Below, piece by piece: positions 10,328 through 21,325 of a DNA stretch of 64,000 nucleotides. The notes under the pieces were generated by a model. The model was not told the origin of the DNA. It did no database searches and saw nothing but the letters and a program-made list of their open reading frames with translations. The translations under genes were made by a program, and so were the position numbers. How positions within the stretch are numbered: position 1 is the first letter of the stretch; each line of letters starts with the position of its first letter. The stretch comes from Silene latifolia (Eukaryota; Streptophyta; Magnoliopsida; Caryophyllales; Caryophyllaceae). The DNA lies in assembly GCF_048544455.1 (NCBI RefSeq), contig NC_133532.1, positions 17,548,948 through 17,612,947 of the forward strand, in the 5' to 3' direction.

Positions 10328-12331
10328 ATGGGCAAAACTCGTCACACCTCCTCGACTTCCACCCCAATCGACGAAAACCCATACCCCGTCTTCCCTTCCC
10401 GGAATCTTTTTACTCACCCCCATGACTGCAACTCTACTTTAACTGCTGCCGACATCCCCTTGATCAAGGGTTTGCTCGGTCTTGGCGATGAAGTTGACAT
10501 TGCCATCCCAGAACCGGGTCAGAAAGCAGACGCCATCCAGCCGGGGTGAGTCTGTCTCTACCTTTACCCGTTTAGATATGGCCCCTCCGCTTTCCCTTTC
10601 CAAAACTTGTTCAAGATTTCATCTACACCAACAACTTTGCCATGACACAAATTTCTGCCACCATCTGGAGGGTTCTCTATTCTCTAGCCGCTAGCCAGAA
10701 TACTGGCAACTCCATCTCCCTGGGCGATCTGGCCCACATGTATAACATTAGGTCTTTGGGAAGAGGCCAGTTTTCCCTCCGGGGCTCTGGAGAGACTCCC
10801 TTCAGGCACGTGTCAAAGTCTAGAGACGAGAAGTGGTTTGAGGACTTTTTGTATGTGAGGAAGGCTTCTATCCAGCCGCCTGCTGACTACATCTTCGAGA
10901 AATGGGTTATTACTTCGAGTATATGGCTTTCCTGACACCTGACTTTTTCATCTCAATGCTTACTGGCTTACTCTGTTGCTTTCGTGCTGGTCCCTGCTAC
11001 CTGACTCGCCTAAGTGTCTTAATATCTGCCCGCAACAAACTGTTCTGCATCCCTCTGTCTGAGAGAAAGTTCCCTGACCTGCTACCTGGTTTCTCACCCG
11101 CTTCTTCCTCCAATCCTCAACAATCAGCTCACAACATGTCTTCTGGTAAGCTGCTTAGAGCTATCTTCGCTTGCATGTAATCTTGCTGTCTATCTAGCGC
11201 TTCTGTCACCTGAAATTATGACTGCTCGCAAGTTCAAAGGTTGATCCTTTGGAGGCCATCCTCTAGAGTGCCAAAAGAAAAAAAATCTGCTACGAGTCCT
11301 GACGTGGCATCTGCTTCCAAAAGGAGTGCCCCTGCTGCCTCCTTCTAGTCACCTCCTACTCACTCCAGCTCCGTTCGTCCCGAACCTTTAGAAGGTGGCC
11401 CGCTGTCCCGACATCCTCCAACTCCTCCTGCCAGCCCTAGTGGTGGCATCATCGCCCACTTTCCAAAGGGCTTTGGAAATATTGACAAGGTGCCATACTG
11501 GCCTGAGATCGACCAGCTACTCTTCCCTTCCTTGGTGGATGGCTTCTCAGAGTTCGCCCAAGAGGAGTTGACTGAAAATGACGTGCACAATGCTTTTATG
11601 GTGATTATCTTCCTTCTTCTGCCCGTTCCAAGTTGCTTATGTCAATCTTTGCTAACTTCAACTTTCTGTGCCCCCAGGCCTTCCAGTCTGCTCTCTACAA
11701 CAGGAAGATGATTAATATAGTGCAGACCACCAGTCGTGCTACCAGCACCAAGAACATAGAGCTGACTTGGACCATTGCTGATCTGGAGCGGCATCGTGTT
11801 GACTTGAGAGGACGGGTGGCTGAACTGAAGGCAGATCTTGCTGGAACCAAGAAGAAGCTGGAGGAGGGAGCTGACCAGCTGGCATGCAACCAAGAAGTCT
11901 GCACTACATTCTCTGATTCCTTGAAGCATTCTGAGGAGAGGATCAGTGAGCTGATCACCCTCCTGGCCACCAACATTATTGCCTATGCTACCTGGCGGGG
12001 AAAGATCAGCGGGATGCATGCTGCCCTTGAGAAGCCTCAAACTCTGGAAGCTATCGAGGAGGAAGAGAGGCAGCTGGAGACCCTGTACCCGGTTCAACCT
12101 GATCTGAGCATTCTGATGCCTGAAGTTGGCGAAGTGAACTCTCCTGCGCTGGCAAAGCAGGCTGCTATTGGGGATGCTGGTTTGCTTCAGGAGACTGTTG
12201 CAGCTGATGGAGCTCAAGAGGCCGCTGTTGCTGAGGACATGCAAGCTGGTTTTGTACCTGAAACAAGTGGTCAACGGGGAGAGGCAGAGGAGGTGCCAGA
12301 AGTGGAGGTCATCAATGTGAACGAAAGTTAA
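10328..12331 (+). pseudogene. Antisense spliced gene of Tat element B (aORF)
   Basis: Homologue of the gene at 529-2429. Start ATG 10328 (MGKTRHTSS, against MAKTRLTSS in A). The first exon ends at 10918, at the same aligned base as in A, with donor GTATAT. A later exon ends at 11145 (MSSG, donor GTAAGC, as in A). The third intron is clear: 11601-11677, donor GTGATT, acceptor CCCCCAG, phase 0, joining NAFM to AFQSALYNRKM. The last exon (11678-12331) is open for 217 codons: a long charged helical region, probably coiled coil (11700-12080), then an acidic C-terminus rich in E, V and A ending VINVNES. Damage: TGA at 10547 where A has TGG, a frameshift near 10615, and an unclear acceptor for intron 1 (only AG at 11013-11014, out of frame). 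The C-terminal exon looks intact. Confidence 0.77.
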
Positions 12332-13441
12332 AAGTTTTTCTTCTCTATTTGTGAACTTTTTGGGATGGTAGTCTGACCCTTCGTTGGCAGACTTGTAAAA
12401 TTTTTAAATAGTTGGTGTTACTGGTAGCTCGCCATGGCGCCGCTTGGGGCCATATTTTGGCCAAATTTTGAAATACCCTTTGCCCTAGTTTGGCAAGTTT
12501 AATTATGTCTTTTGTGTTATGTTTAGTTTTCTTAGCTTAGGAAGCTGCCATGTTAGCCTGTTGACTGATTTAGACTAGTCGTGTCAGCCTGAGAAGGCTG
12601 ATTTAGACTCAGCTAGATGCCGTGTCAGTCTGATGACTGATTTAGGCATATGCCGTATTGTAAGGGGGGAAGGTGGCCGTGTCAACCTTAGAGGCTGATT
12701 TAGACCAGTCGTGTCAGCCTGAGAAGGCTGATTTAGACTCAGCTAGCTGCGTGTCAGTCTAATGACTGATTTAGGCGTATGCCGCAATTTGAATACTTAA
12801 CCTTGTTCATGACGCAAGGTATGTTCATCATGTTTAAAGCCAACAGGGGTGTACCTTAGGCAAGTTTATCGTCATTCCAAGACCAATGGGACGTTGCGGG
12901 ATTCTAGTAGCTCAGAGATCCTTGCGTTCCATATATGTGTGCATGCATGCTGGGGCCCTGATTAATTACGATGAGTGCGAGCTACGTCCAGGAGGTGGTA
13001 TCAGGGGTAGCTGGGTAAGAGTTCAGCTGTCAGCCAGGCTCCCTTTCGTATGTTCCACAGTCCGCCTGGTGAGGATGCTCCTAATGGAGAAAGTAGGTGA
13101 GGCATGTTGGAGTGCCATGTGCCTTGTCACTCCGCGTTTGCAGTTGACAGTCCTTCCAGATATACTTTTAACGTGCCATAGATATTAGAGTTCAGAGTGA
13201 TGCACCTAGAGAAGCCTGAAAATAGAAAATTACATCTGAGCGATGTGAAGTACCTGATGCCATCTCATGGGATGCCAGATCAATTGTGGTCCCAGGAAGC
13301 TCTCAGACCACACAACTCCAATGGTAGTTTTGAAAGTTGAAAAAAGTGAAAGCAAAAAGAAAATGACACGAAATTGGTAGTATGCCTACTACCGGACTTT
13401 TTTTTGAGCTTTTCTTAATACACTACTCTATACACTAATAT
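12332..13441. other. Element B spacer between antisense gene and integrase
   Basis: Non-coding DNA where the two transcription units converge. It holds the 130-bp tandem duplication at 12551-12790. The rest (12791-13441) has no ORF with homology that I recognise. Confidence 0.6.
12551..12790. repeat. Two-copy 130-bp tandem repeat in element B
   Basis: GTGTCAGCCTGAGAAGGCTG starts at 12581 and again at 12711, a 130-bp period, and both copies continue through GATTTAGACTCAGCTAG and GTGTCAGTCT(G/A)ATGACTG. Each unit also contains shorter internal repeats of the form GTGTCAGYCTGA-GACTGATTTAG. Retand elements are known to carry an amplified tandem repeat in the 3' untranslated region; this is the same kind of place. 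Confidence 0.85.
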
Positions 13442-14611
13442 TTACTTATTATTAAAAGTAATACCTCTCAGGTGAAGTATGTTCCATGGCATTTGTATGA
13501 TTTGACCGTCCATAATCATTAATCTGTATGCGCCATGGCCAACAACTACTTCTACCTGGTATGGTCCTTCCCATTTGTAGGCGAATTTGCCTGCCTTCCG
13601 ATTTTTTGTGCTTTGGAACACTTCACGGAGAACCAGGTCTCCTACCTCCAGGAGCATGGCTTTCACATTCTTGTTGTAACTCCTGGCAACTGACTGCTTG
13701 TAGGAAGCTAGACGTATCTTTGCACTTGCTCGCAGCTCGTCTATTGTGTCCAGGCTCCTGATCATCTCTGCATTGTTCAGTTCCCCTGTCCTACATCCAT
13801 ACCTGTGGGTGGAAACTAGAACCTCTGATGGAATGACTGCTTCCGCACCAAACACCAGGCTGACGGGTGTTTGGCCTGTTGCTATCTTTGGTGTCGTCCT
13901 GTCTGACCATAACACTAGTGGCAATTCATCTGCCCACTTTCCTCCTAACTCCTATAACCTCCTTCTCAGATTATCCATGATAATTTTGTTGTTGGACTCA
14001 GCTTGCCCGTTAGACTTTGGAGTCCTGGATGCTGATTTTTTTAGAGTGATGTTCCATCTGGCACAGTATCCCTCGGTATCATTGGAGATGAATTGTGAGC
14101 CATTGTCACATATGATTTCTGATGGGATACCAAACCTGCAGATGATATTTCGTTTTATAAAAGAGATGACATGTTTGTCCTTTACTTTTGTGAATGCTTC
14201 TGCTTCTATCCACTTGGAGAAGTAATCTGTCATCGCCAACATCCATATTCTGTTTCCTGTGGCTCTAGGTAAAGGATCCACTATGTCCATTCCCCATGTC
14301 ATGAATGGCCAGAGAGAGATGATGGGATGTAAGGGCTCTGCTGGCTGGTGGATCATTGGCGCTGAGCGCTGGCAGGCATCACACTTGCGGGCATATTCTG
14401 CTGAATCCGTCCTCATCATGGGCCAAAAGTAACCTTGCCTGAGGGCTTTGTTTGACAGACTCCTGCCCCCTGCATGGTTTCCACATTCGCCACTGTGGAG
14501 GGCATGTAACACAGTCTGTGCTTCCTGCTTGTCCAGGCACCGTAAGTAGGGACCTGCCAATGATTTCCTGAAAAGTACATCATCAATTAATATAAATCTG
14601 GAGGATTTCAT
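13442..14611 (-). pseudogene. Integrase of element B, one in-frame stop
   Basis: An HHCC zinc-binding region (HALHSGECGNH, then CDACQ), catalytic core with Asp in GMDIVDPLP, Asp in IICDNGSQF and Glu in GQAESNNK, and a C-terminal domain with KFAYKWEGPYQVE ending at 13442. The only break I see is the TAG at 13952-13954 in the same frame between LRRRL and ELGGKWADELP. All catalytic residues are present. Confidence 0.9.
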
Positions 14612-14701
14612 TTTGAAGCCTCTTATCTCCTTCTTATCGTCTGGCAGTTTGTTGTGTCGCAGTCAATCTAAGTAAGGTGTCCGCCAATCCTAGTCGTCTG
14701 C

Positions 14702-15217
14702 CTATGTAGCTATCTGATCAGGTGTCCGGTCAGCTGCCTGGTTGGCCGACTGGTCACCTGGTTGGGCAGCTGTCCTGGCTTCTGTAGTTGTCTGAACCGC
14801 CAGCTCATCCTGCTGATCCTCCAATTCTCCTCTGTCTACCTCGTCTGCTTTCTGGATAGAGGGTTCCAGCATGTGTACGATGGGGATGCTGGACAGTTCT
14901 GTTGGTTTGAATGTTGCCCCCAGGGTCGCTAAGGCATCTGCCTCCACATTCTGATCGCTGGAGATCTGCTTGAGCTTGCAAGTTTTGAATTTCTGTTTCA
15001 GCTCCTTCGCTACTTTCAAGTATGCGATCATTTTTGAGTCCTTGGCTATAAATTCATCATTCACATGGTTAACTATTAGCAAAGAGTCACTAGATATTTG
15101 TAGGTTCCTGACTCCCAACTCCAGAGCTAGCTGCATTCCCAGTATCAGGGACTCGTATTCTGTTTCATTGTTGGTTGCTTTGAATTCACATCTTATTGCC
15201 TGAGCTATCAGATCTCC
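14702..15217 (-). pseudogene. Archaeal-type RNase H of element B
   Basis: Reads AGVGLILQSP, a stop at 15215-15217, then NNETEYESLILGMQLALEL, SSDSLLIVNHVNDEF and NVEADALATLGATF in one frame, followed by an acidic Q- and A-rich linker to integrase. The domain start (NIDGASN) at about 15265-15290 is in a shifted frame. Catalytic Glu and Asp positions are conserved, so this second RNase H is better kept than the first one, which is partly deleted. Confidence 0.82.
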
Positions 15218-16591
15218 TTATGGTGATTGTAAGATTAAACCTACACCTGCCCCCTCTAGTTGGAGGCTCCGTCGATGTTCATCTGCCAGGTCTCTATCTC
15301 CCTGTTCCCTTTGAGGGTCAAGATTTCTTCGTCTGCCAGGTTCTGGATAGTTGGGCTGAAGTCTGACACAAAGTCTGCCAGTGCTTGTGACTTGATAGCT
15401 GATTTCTGCGAGCAGTAGAGACTTGCTTACGTAATAGACTGGCTTTTTCTCCTTATCCTGCTCTCTGACTAGAACGGCGCTTACTGCTACCTCTGTGACA
15501 ACCAAGTAGAGGAACAGCGGTTCTCCTGGCTCCGGCTTTGATAATAACGGTGGGTTGCTGAGGTAGTGCTTCAGCTCTCTGAATGCCTGCTCGTGGTCCG
15601 CAGTCCACTCGAACTTCTGGCTCTTCCTTAGTATGTCGTAGAATAGTCTGCATTTGTCCGAGTACCTTGAGATAAATCTGCTCAAATCTGCTATCTTGCC
15701 AGCTAGCCTCTGAACGTCCTTTGGCTTTTCAGGTGACTCCAGCTGTAACACAGCCTTAACCTGCTCGATGTTGGCTTCTATCCCCCTCTGGGTTACAATG
15801 TAGACTAAGAATTTGTCAGAGAATACTCCAAAGGTGCATTTGGACGAATTTAGCTTCATCTTGTATTCTCTGAGGGTGTTGAATGTTTCTGCCAGATGCT
15901 GCATGTGATCTGTAGCTTTTTCTGATTTTACCACCATATCATCAATATATACCTTCATGATTCTTCCTATCTGCTCTTTGAACATGCGGTTGACCAGCCT
16001 TTGATATGTGGAGCCTGCATTCTTTAGGCCGAATGGCATGACATTGTAACAGTATATTCCTCTTTCAGACATGAATGCTGTCTTCTCTTGATTTGTAGGA
16101 TCCATCTTGATTTGATTGTAACCACTCCAGGCGTCCAGGAATGTCAACATCTCATGTCCAGCTGTCACATCCACCATCGCATCAATGTGAGGTAGCGGGA
16201 AGGGGTCTTTAGGATATGCCTTGTTAAGGTCAGTGAAGTCCACGCATACTCTCCATTTTCCATTCTTCTTAGGTACCACTACTACATTTGATAGCCACTC
16301 TAGATATTTCACCTCTCTTATCTTGTTTGCTGTCAGAAAGCTGTCTACTTCCTGATTGATCACCTTATTTCTCTCAGCTGCGAACTTTCTTCGTCTCTCC
16401 TGGATGGGTTTACACTTTGGGTCCACGCTGAGTTTATGTGTTATGATAGACGGGTCTATCCCCATCTTGTCGTCATGTGACCATGAAAAGCAATCCATAT
16501 TAGCCTGCAAAAATTTGATTAGGTGTTGCCTCAGGTTTCCTGTGCATCCAACTCCAATTAGCATGGTCCTTTCTGGGTGCAGCTTGTCCAT
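15218..16591 (-). pseudogene. Reverse transcriptase of element B with truncated retroviral RNase H
   Basis: A 457-codon open frame from MDKLHPERTMLIGVG through VVVPKKNGKWRVCVDFTDLN, the catalytic YIDDMVV (coded at 15935-15949) and the connection to RNase H (FLYLVVTEVAVSAVL). After YYVSKSLLLAEISY the homology to A stops: about 200 bp present in A (5235-5437) are missing near 15410, which removes the rest of the retroviral RNase H. Downstream codons are read out of frame until AGVGLILQSP. RT itself looks intact. Confidence 0.9.
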
Positions 16592-17365
16592 GCTGATCTG
16601 ATCTAGGTCCTCAGCTGGAGGCTCAATGTATTCTTCCTGGACATGCCGCTTCTGTAATTTCTATGCTGGAGGGCTGGCAGTGCACTTCAGTGCTTTCTTG
16701 TAGCAGCTTCTAGCTTCCTCCTGGTCTCCTCGTATTATTTCTACTCCCCATGGTGTGGTGAATTTTATGCATTTATGATATGTTGAGGGGACTGCCTTCA
16801 TCAGGTGCAGCTATGGTCTTCCCAGAATGACGTTGTAGGTAGAGGGTCCATCTATGACTAGGTATCTGACCTGTTTGTTGACTCCTCCCACATAGGTTGG
16901 GGTCACTATCTCGCCCAATGAGCTGGCTGTCTCTCCACTGAATCCTACTAACGGGATGGTTTTCTTCTGCAATTATTTCTCACTGAACCCCATGTTTTCT
17001 ATGGTTTTTAACATGATCAAGTTGTCCGAGCTGCCAGTATCTACCAGAACCTTTCTGACTGTGCAGCTAGCCATTGACAGAGTGATAATGAGTGCATCAT
17101 GATGTTCTTGTTCGTCATGTATATCTCCTTCATCAAAAGCAACGGCGGGTAGGTCACTGTGAGAAATTCTTCAGGAAGTTGATGGCCTATCTCCCTTAGT
17201 CTCAGTAGCACGTCTTTTGGCTGCTGAATATGTCAACCCACTCAGATCTGAGCCGTCTGTTATCACGTTTATTATTTTGGTGCATGTAGGTGGAGCCACA
17301 GGCTTCGTGGAGCCTACCTTATCCTGCTGCTTGCCCCCACGTGGTAATAGGTGGCTCAGTTCTCC
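16592..17365 (-). pseudogene. Protease region of element B
   Basis: DTGSSDNLIML is coded near 17020-17048, followed by a VGFSGETA-type segment and an NVILGR-like segment (around 16820-16850) that match the same parts of A. No long ORF covers it, so stops or frameshifts are present. Confidence 0.7.
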
Positions 17366-18591
17366 TTACTCGTATAGGCGCTTGATTTCCCTTCGTAGTG
17401 TGTAGCAATCTTCAGTGTTATGCCCAATGTCACGATGGAATTCACACTTTTTCTTGCTGTCTTTTCTCCATGCTTGTCCTTCTACTGGTGGTTTGGGCCA
17501 CCTTACTCCATCTCCCATCTCCCTGAGTGCTCTTAAGATTCCTCCGATGTCAGTAGTGAACCCATACTCTGCCAAAGTAGGGAGTTGCTAGTTTTCTTCA
17601 ACTCTGTTAACTCCCCTTCCATATGACCTATACCTTTCATCCCTTTTATTGGTAGACTGCTTTCTTCCTGATTTTTCCATGGCTGAGGTGCTGGATACGC
17701 TTGGTGTATTAGGCAGGCTGGTGCTGGCTAGGATATCTTCCTCCAATCTGATTGCAGCCGCAGCCTTCTCTTGAACTGCTTCAAAGCTATGACAAGGGTG
17801 CATAGTTAGCTGCTTGTACAGGCCGGAGTCATGATGGAGGCCCCTCCTGAAAGCTTCTACTGCTGTCGACACATCACACTCCCGTACTGCCACCTTCTCA
17901 TTGTTGAATCTGGTGTTGTATTCTCCAATGGTTTCCCCTGCTCCCTGAACAATTCTGTATAAGTCTTCTTCATGCTTCTGTGGCTTCCGGCTGCTTGCGA
18001 GCTGGCTGTGCTTCCACATGGCTGGCTGGCTGCCAGCTATCTGGCGTGAGGTATCCTAGTCCTCGTGGGGTTATTCTTCCTTCTGATGATACTGCTGTCA
18101 GATCCCAATCTTGTCACCAGTTCGGTGGGTAGTTGTCGAAGTTGATTCCTGCTGCCTAATGCCCCCTGTGTTAGATCCACTACCGGAGCCCGACCTTCTC
18201 CCTCCTTGCTTCCTGGTGTGACAGACTGCTGCTTCAGAATGTCTATTTGTGCCCAAAGTTCCTTGTCTCTCTTGCTTGCTTCAGCTTCAGCTTTCCTCTG
18301 GTCTTCTCGCATATTTTCCATGACCCTCCGAAGGTTCTCCACGCCAGAGAGCAAGATTTGTGTTGGACTGGGTGGTGGGGTGAGGCTTGAGCTTGTTGTA
18401 CTTTTGTCCGATCTGGTTTGAGCTGTGGCAGCAGGGGATTTGGGAGGTAAAGAGGTTTTTGCCACAGGTGTGGTTCTTGAGATGTGCCCAGGAGCCTGAG
18501 TTGGTGCCGTCGATGCTGGATTCTGAATTGGGTTTGGTGGTAACGACGGTTGACTACTCTCTGACACAGCTGCTGACACTTGCTTATCCAT
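17366..18591 (-). pseudogene. gag of element B with central deletion
   Basis: Starts at ATG 18591 (MDKQVSAAVSESS), a P-, S- and T-rich N-terminus, then a short helical segment (LLSGVENLRRVMENMREDQ). The frame ends at 18037; the next part (17588-18019) resumes at SSRKPQKHEEDLYRIV, which in A lies after the ALQWYVGLP core. Roughly 100 residues of the capsid-type domain are missing in B. The C-terminal zinc knuckle CEFHRDIGHNTEDC (C-x2-H-x4-H-x4-C) is intact at about 17400-17450. A stop separates 17588 from 17575. Confidence 0.83.
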
Positions 18592-18627
18592 TATGCGTTT
18601 GAATTATCAATGATTGACGACCACAAT

Positions 18628-18645
18628 GCCCCACGGTGGGCGCCA
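18628..18645 (-). other. Primer binding site of element B, tRNA-Lys type
   Basis: Identical 18-base TGGCGCCCACCGTGGGGC on the minus strand, three bases from the LTR, as in A. Confidence 0.86.
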
Positions 18646-18648
18646 AAC

Positions 18649-19309
18649 TGTTTAGGTGATTTTTACCGAGTTAATTGTATAAGGTCAATGTGGTCTTACT
18701 CGTTGTACGTTGGTTGATTATTTATGTTTATACTAAACGAAGAAATAAAGAATGTAAATAAGGTTGACACGTAAGGTTTTGGTGACGCGGAAAACCCGAT
18801 GTGGGAACAACCGCGGGAGGGACGGTACCCTTCCAATTATTTCTCTAGCTTGTTAATGAGAGAATGAATACAATGGAGACGATATGTGAATCTAGCTAGC
18901 ACAACGTATTGCGTGAGATCTTGAATGTTTTTCTTGTTTGCTTCCTTGGCTATTTATAGGGTAGGAACCCTAAATGTATCCTACTGCGTTTATGGAAAGG
19001 AATATTACTTTCATAACGACTCTTTCCATAACGGGCCATCTCCCTCTATTCTCACTGACTTCTCCCTAAAATCTCCCTGAGAGCTTTCCAAAACGCGGAT
19101 TGTCGTCTTTATAAATGGAAAAATTAGTATAAACTTCTTCCTATCAGCGGGCCTCTCCACTTCCACATGCCTCATGGCCCATCCGTTTAGACGGATTCTC
19201 TTCCACATTTGGGATTCACTTATTTTATTCTTCATCCACGGCCCAACTCCTTAATGTGTATTATGTGGGCTTACTCCATTAGGTCAATATGCAGATTTTA
19301 GCCCAAACG
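18649..19309 (-). repeat. Element B 5' LTR (about 661 bp)
   Basis: Starts TGTTTAGG next to the PBS and ends at CCCAAAC(G); the terminal base is G where the other LTR has A, so the exact end is 19308-19309. Contains the minus-strand TATA box at 18951-18959. Confidence 0.87.
18951..18959 (-). promoter_or_regulatory. TATA box of element B 5' LTR
   Basis: The minus strand reads CCCTATAAATAGCC, about 350 bases from the U3 end. Confidence 0.7.
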
Positions 19310-20718
19310 TATAAAATGAGTCAAATACTACCTATATAAGCAGTTTATCATTCTTTAGGCGTTTTATTTTTTATCTTATCCATTTATTTGATTTATATTA
19401 TTATTTAAAACGAATATGTCTATCTTTAACAAGAATTTGGAAAACACGGAAAATATGGCAGAGAAAACATAAGAGTCAGTCAGCTAATGTGAGGTAGTCC
19501 GTAGTTTGCAAGAAGGGGCGTAGTAGCATGGGGCTTTAGTAGGAAGACAAGACCTGCGTTTGTTCAAGTGTGATAGAAGTGTCGTTTTTGAGGACCTTGG
19601 AAGTTGGAACAATAAAAACAAATAGTAAAGGGCGAAATAAGATATGACGCCATGTAATTTGGGTACTTTGCCGCCTCCTTGTGCGAAACAGCATACATTA
19701 TTAACTCACTACCTCTCACGCTTAGGGCACAAACACATAGGAGTAGACGAATAGTTGCTTGAATGGCCATCCAGATGCTTCGACGCTTGTACACTAACTT
19801 ATACACAAAATCTCATTGAAGACGGGCGATGTTATTTGATCTGAGCTAATAGAATATACTGCTTAGGGTACAAACACATAGGAGTAGACGAATAGTTGCT
19901 TGAATGGCCATCCAGATGCTTCGACACCTGTACACTAACTTATAAGGCCATGTTATTTGATCTGAGCTTATAGAATATACACTGAATTTAGGATCCGATT
20001 TTATAAGAAAGTGGTTATGAATTGAATTGAATTTTTCGAAATGAACTTATATGATATCAATTGAATTTGAAGAGAGTAATTGTAAATTTCGACTTCAGTT
20101 ATATGACATCAATATTCTTTTATGTGATTTGATATCAAATAAGTTCAATATATTTTTTACCAGTAACCTATCACAATAATATATTTTTTCATTTGAAATT
20201 CTTTTATGTGGTATCCAAGATTTGACTTTGACCGCAAATTTCTACTTCTTTTTGTAGGAAATTATATGTTGTTAAATGTTGTCTTGATGAAAAATACAGT
20301 ACAATTTTATTAGTTTTATTTTTAATTATTTATGGTCAAAGTTTGTAATCTTTGCCTTAAAAAAGGAATGAGAAATATTTTAAAAAAATGAGGAATATCA
20401 AGAGCTCAAGAAGAGAAACATTACTCACATTCAATAAACTCATTCGTTGGTCATCCTTGGATGATGTGTTAGGATCCTTTCCATTACCAAAGTAATGGAT
20501 GGTCCATTATCTCTAATAAATTCATTTTTATATATTATTTCTTCTACATATCACCTTCCATTACTTAAAGTTAGGACCGTTAGATCGTTTTAGGATAATA
20601 TCTAAACCGAGGTATTGTAGAGGGGAAATAATGAAGAGGATTATAGATAATATTGAGAAACTCGCCAATCTAGAGAGAAAATGTTAGTGAGAGAAAATAA
20701 TAAGAAAACCCTAAGAAA
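19310..20718. other. Unassigned AT-rich DNA with a 141-bp duplication
   Basis: No ORF with recognisable homology. It holds the duplication at 19721-19985 and, from about 20640, a purine-rich leader (AGAGAGAAAATG...AAACCCTAAG) that probably belongs to the 5' UTR of the LINE fragment downstream. This may be the older sequence into which element B inserted. Confidence 0.5.
19721..19985. repeat. 141-bp tandem duplication
   Basis: CTTAGGG(C/T)ACAAACACATAG starts at 19721 and 19862. The two copies share TGAATGGCCATCCAGATGCT and GTTATTTGATCTGAGCT; the second has lost about 20 bp before GTTATTTG. Confidence 0.88.
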
Positions 20719-21325
20719 TTGAACACCGTCGCCATGGTGGTTAGTAAGCCTTCCCGCAATTTTTCTCTTTCAATCGCGATCAAGAATCTGAATAAAATTA
20801 CAACACATAATAAATTTTCTTACTTAGATCTATCTTTAAATGAAAAATTAAGCAATAAACAGTCCGAAATATTGGATACTGAGACGAAGTTGTCGGAATT
20901 TATGTGCGATCTTAGGGTTAGCTCCTTATGATCTCGCTGCTCTGAATATTGAAGTGGATAATGGTGTTTGGCATCAGTATACCAAGGGGAAAACTCTTGC
21001 TGTTATTGATGAAGAAACTGAGGAATTAGTACAATGAGGAAGATGTCAAGGACGAGGTGGATTACTGGAAGAATTCGGTGTTTTGTTTTATTCTGGGAGC
21101 GAATCCTCCTTTGGGTGTAGTTGAAGGTTTTATTAGAAGACTCTGGGCAAAGCATACCATCGACAAGGTATTGTTCCTTCCTAATGGGATTTTCATTGTT
21201 CGATTTCAATCAGTGGACCAGGAAAATGTTGTGCTTAAGCAGGGACACTTCCCGTTTGACAACAAACCGCTTATTGTTAGAGAATGGTCTGAAAAGGTAG
21301 ATTTAGTCAAGGAGGAGGTGAAGTG
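20719..21325 (+). pseudogene. 5' fragment of a LINE ORF1 (DUF4283-like)
   Basis: Begins MNTVAMVVSKPSRNFS and, after frameshifts near 20930 and 21040, continues as YWKNSVFCFILGANPP, GFIRRLWAKHTIDKV, FLPNGIFIVRFQS and LKQGHFPFDNKPLIV. The same blocks occur in ORF1 of the LINE at 51914-56874 (YWKSSVYCFILGANPP and so on), so both belong to one family. ORF1 of plant L1 elements is an RNA-binding Gag-like protein. The homology stops at 21325, exactly where the CACTA-type terminus begins. ORF2 is absent. Confidence 0.8.

Larger units (their letters stand above)
9879..19309 (-). mobile_element. Element B: Tat-lineage Ty3/gypsy retrotransposon with internal deletions
   Basis: Same architecture and orientation as A. 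Its 3' LTR is split by A: only 73 bp remain here (9879-9951), matching 19237-19309 of the 5' LTR; the rest is left of the window. It differs from A in sequence, so it is a related but distinct family member. Deletions in gag (near 18020-18040) and in the retroviral RNase H (near 15410), plus scattered stops, make it non-autonomous. The antisense gene next to the 3' LTR is retained with the same third intron as in A. Confidence 0.92.

Noticed and set aside
19564..19806. Minus-strand ORF of 80 codons as a possible host gene
   Set aside because: No recognised domain, overlaps the 141-bp duplication, no splice or promoter support.
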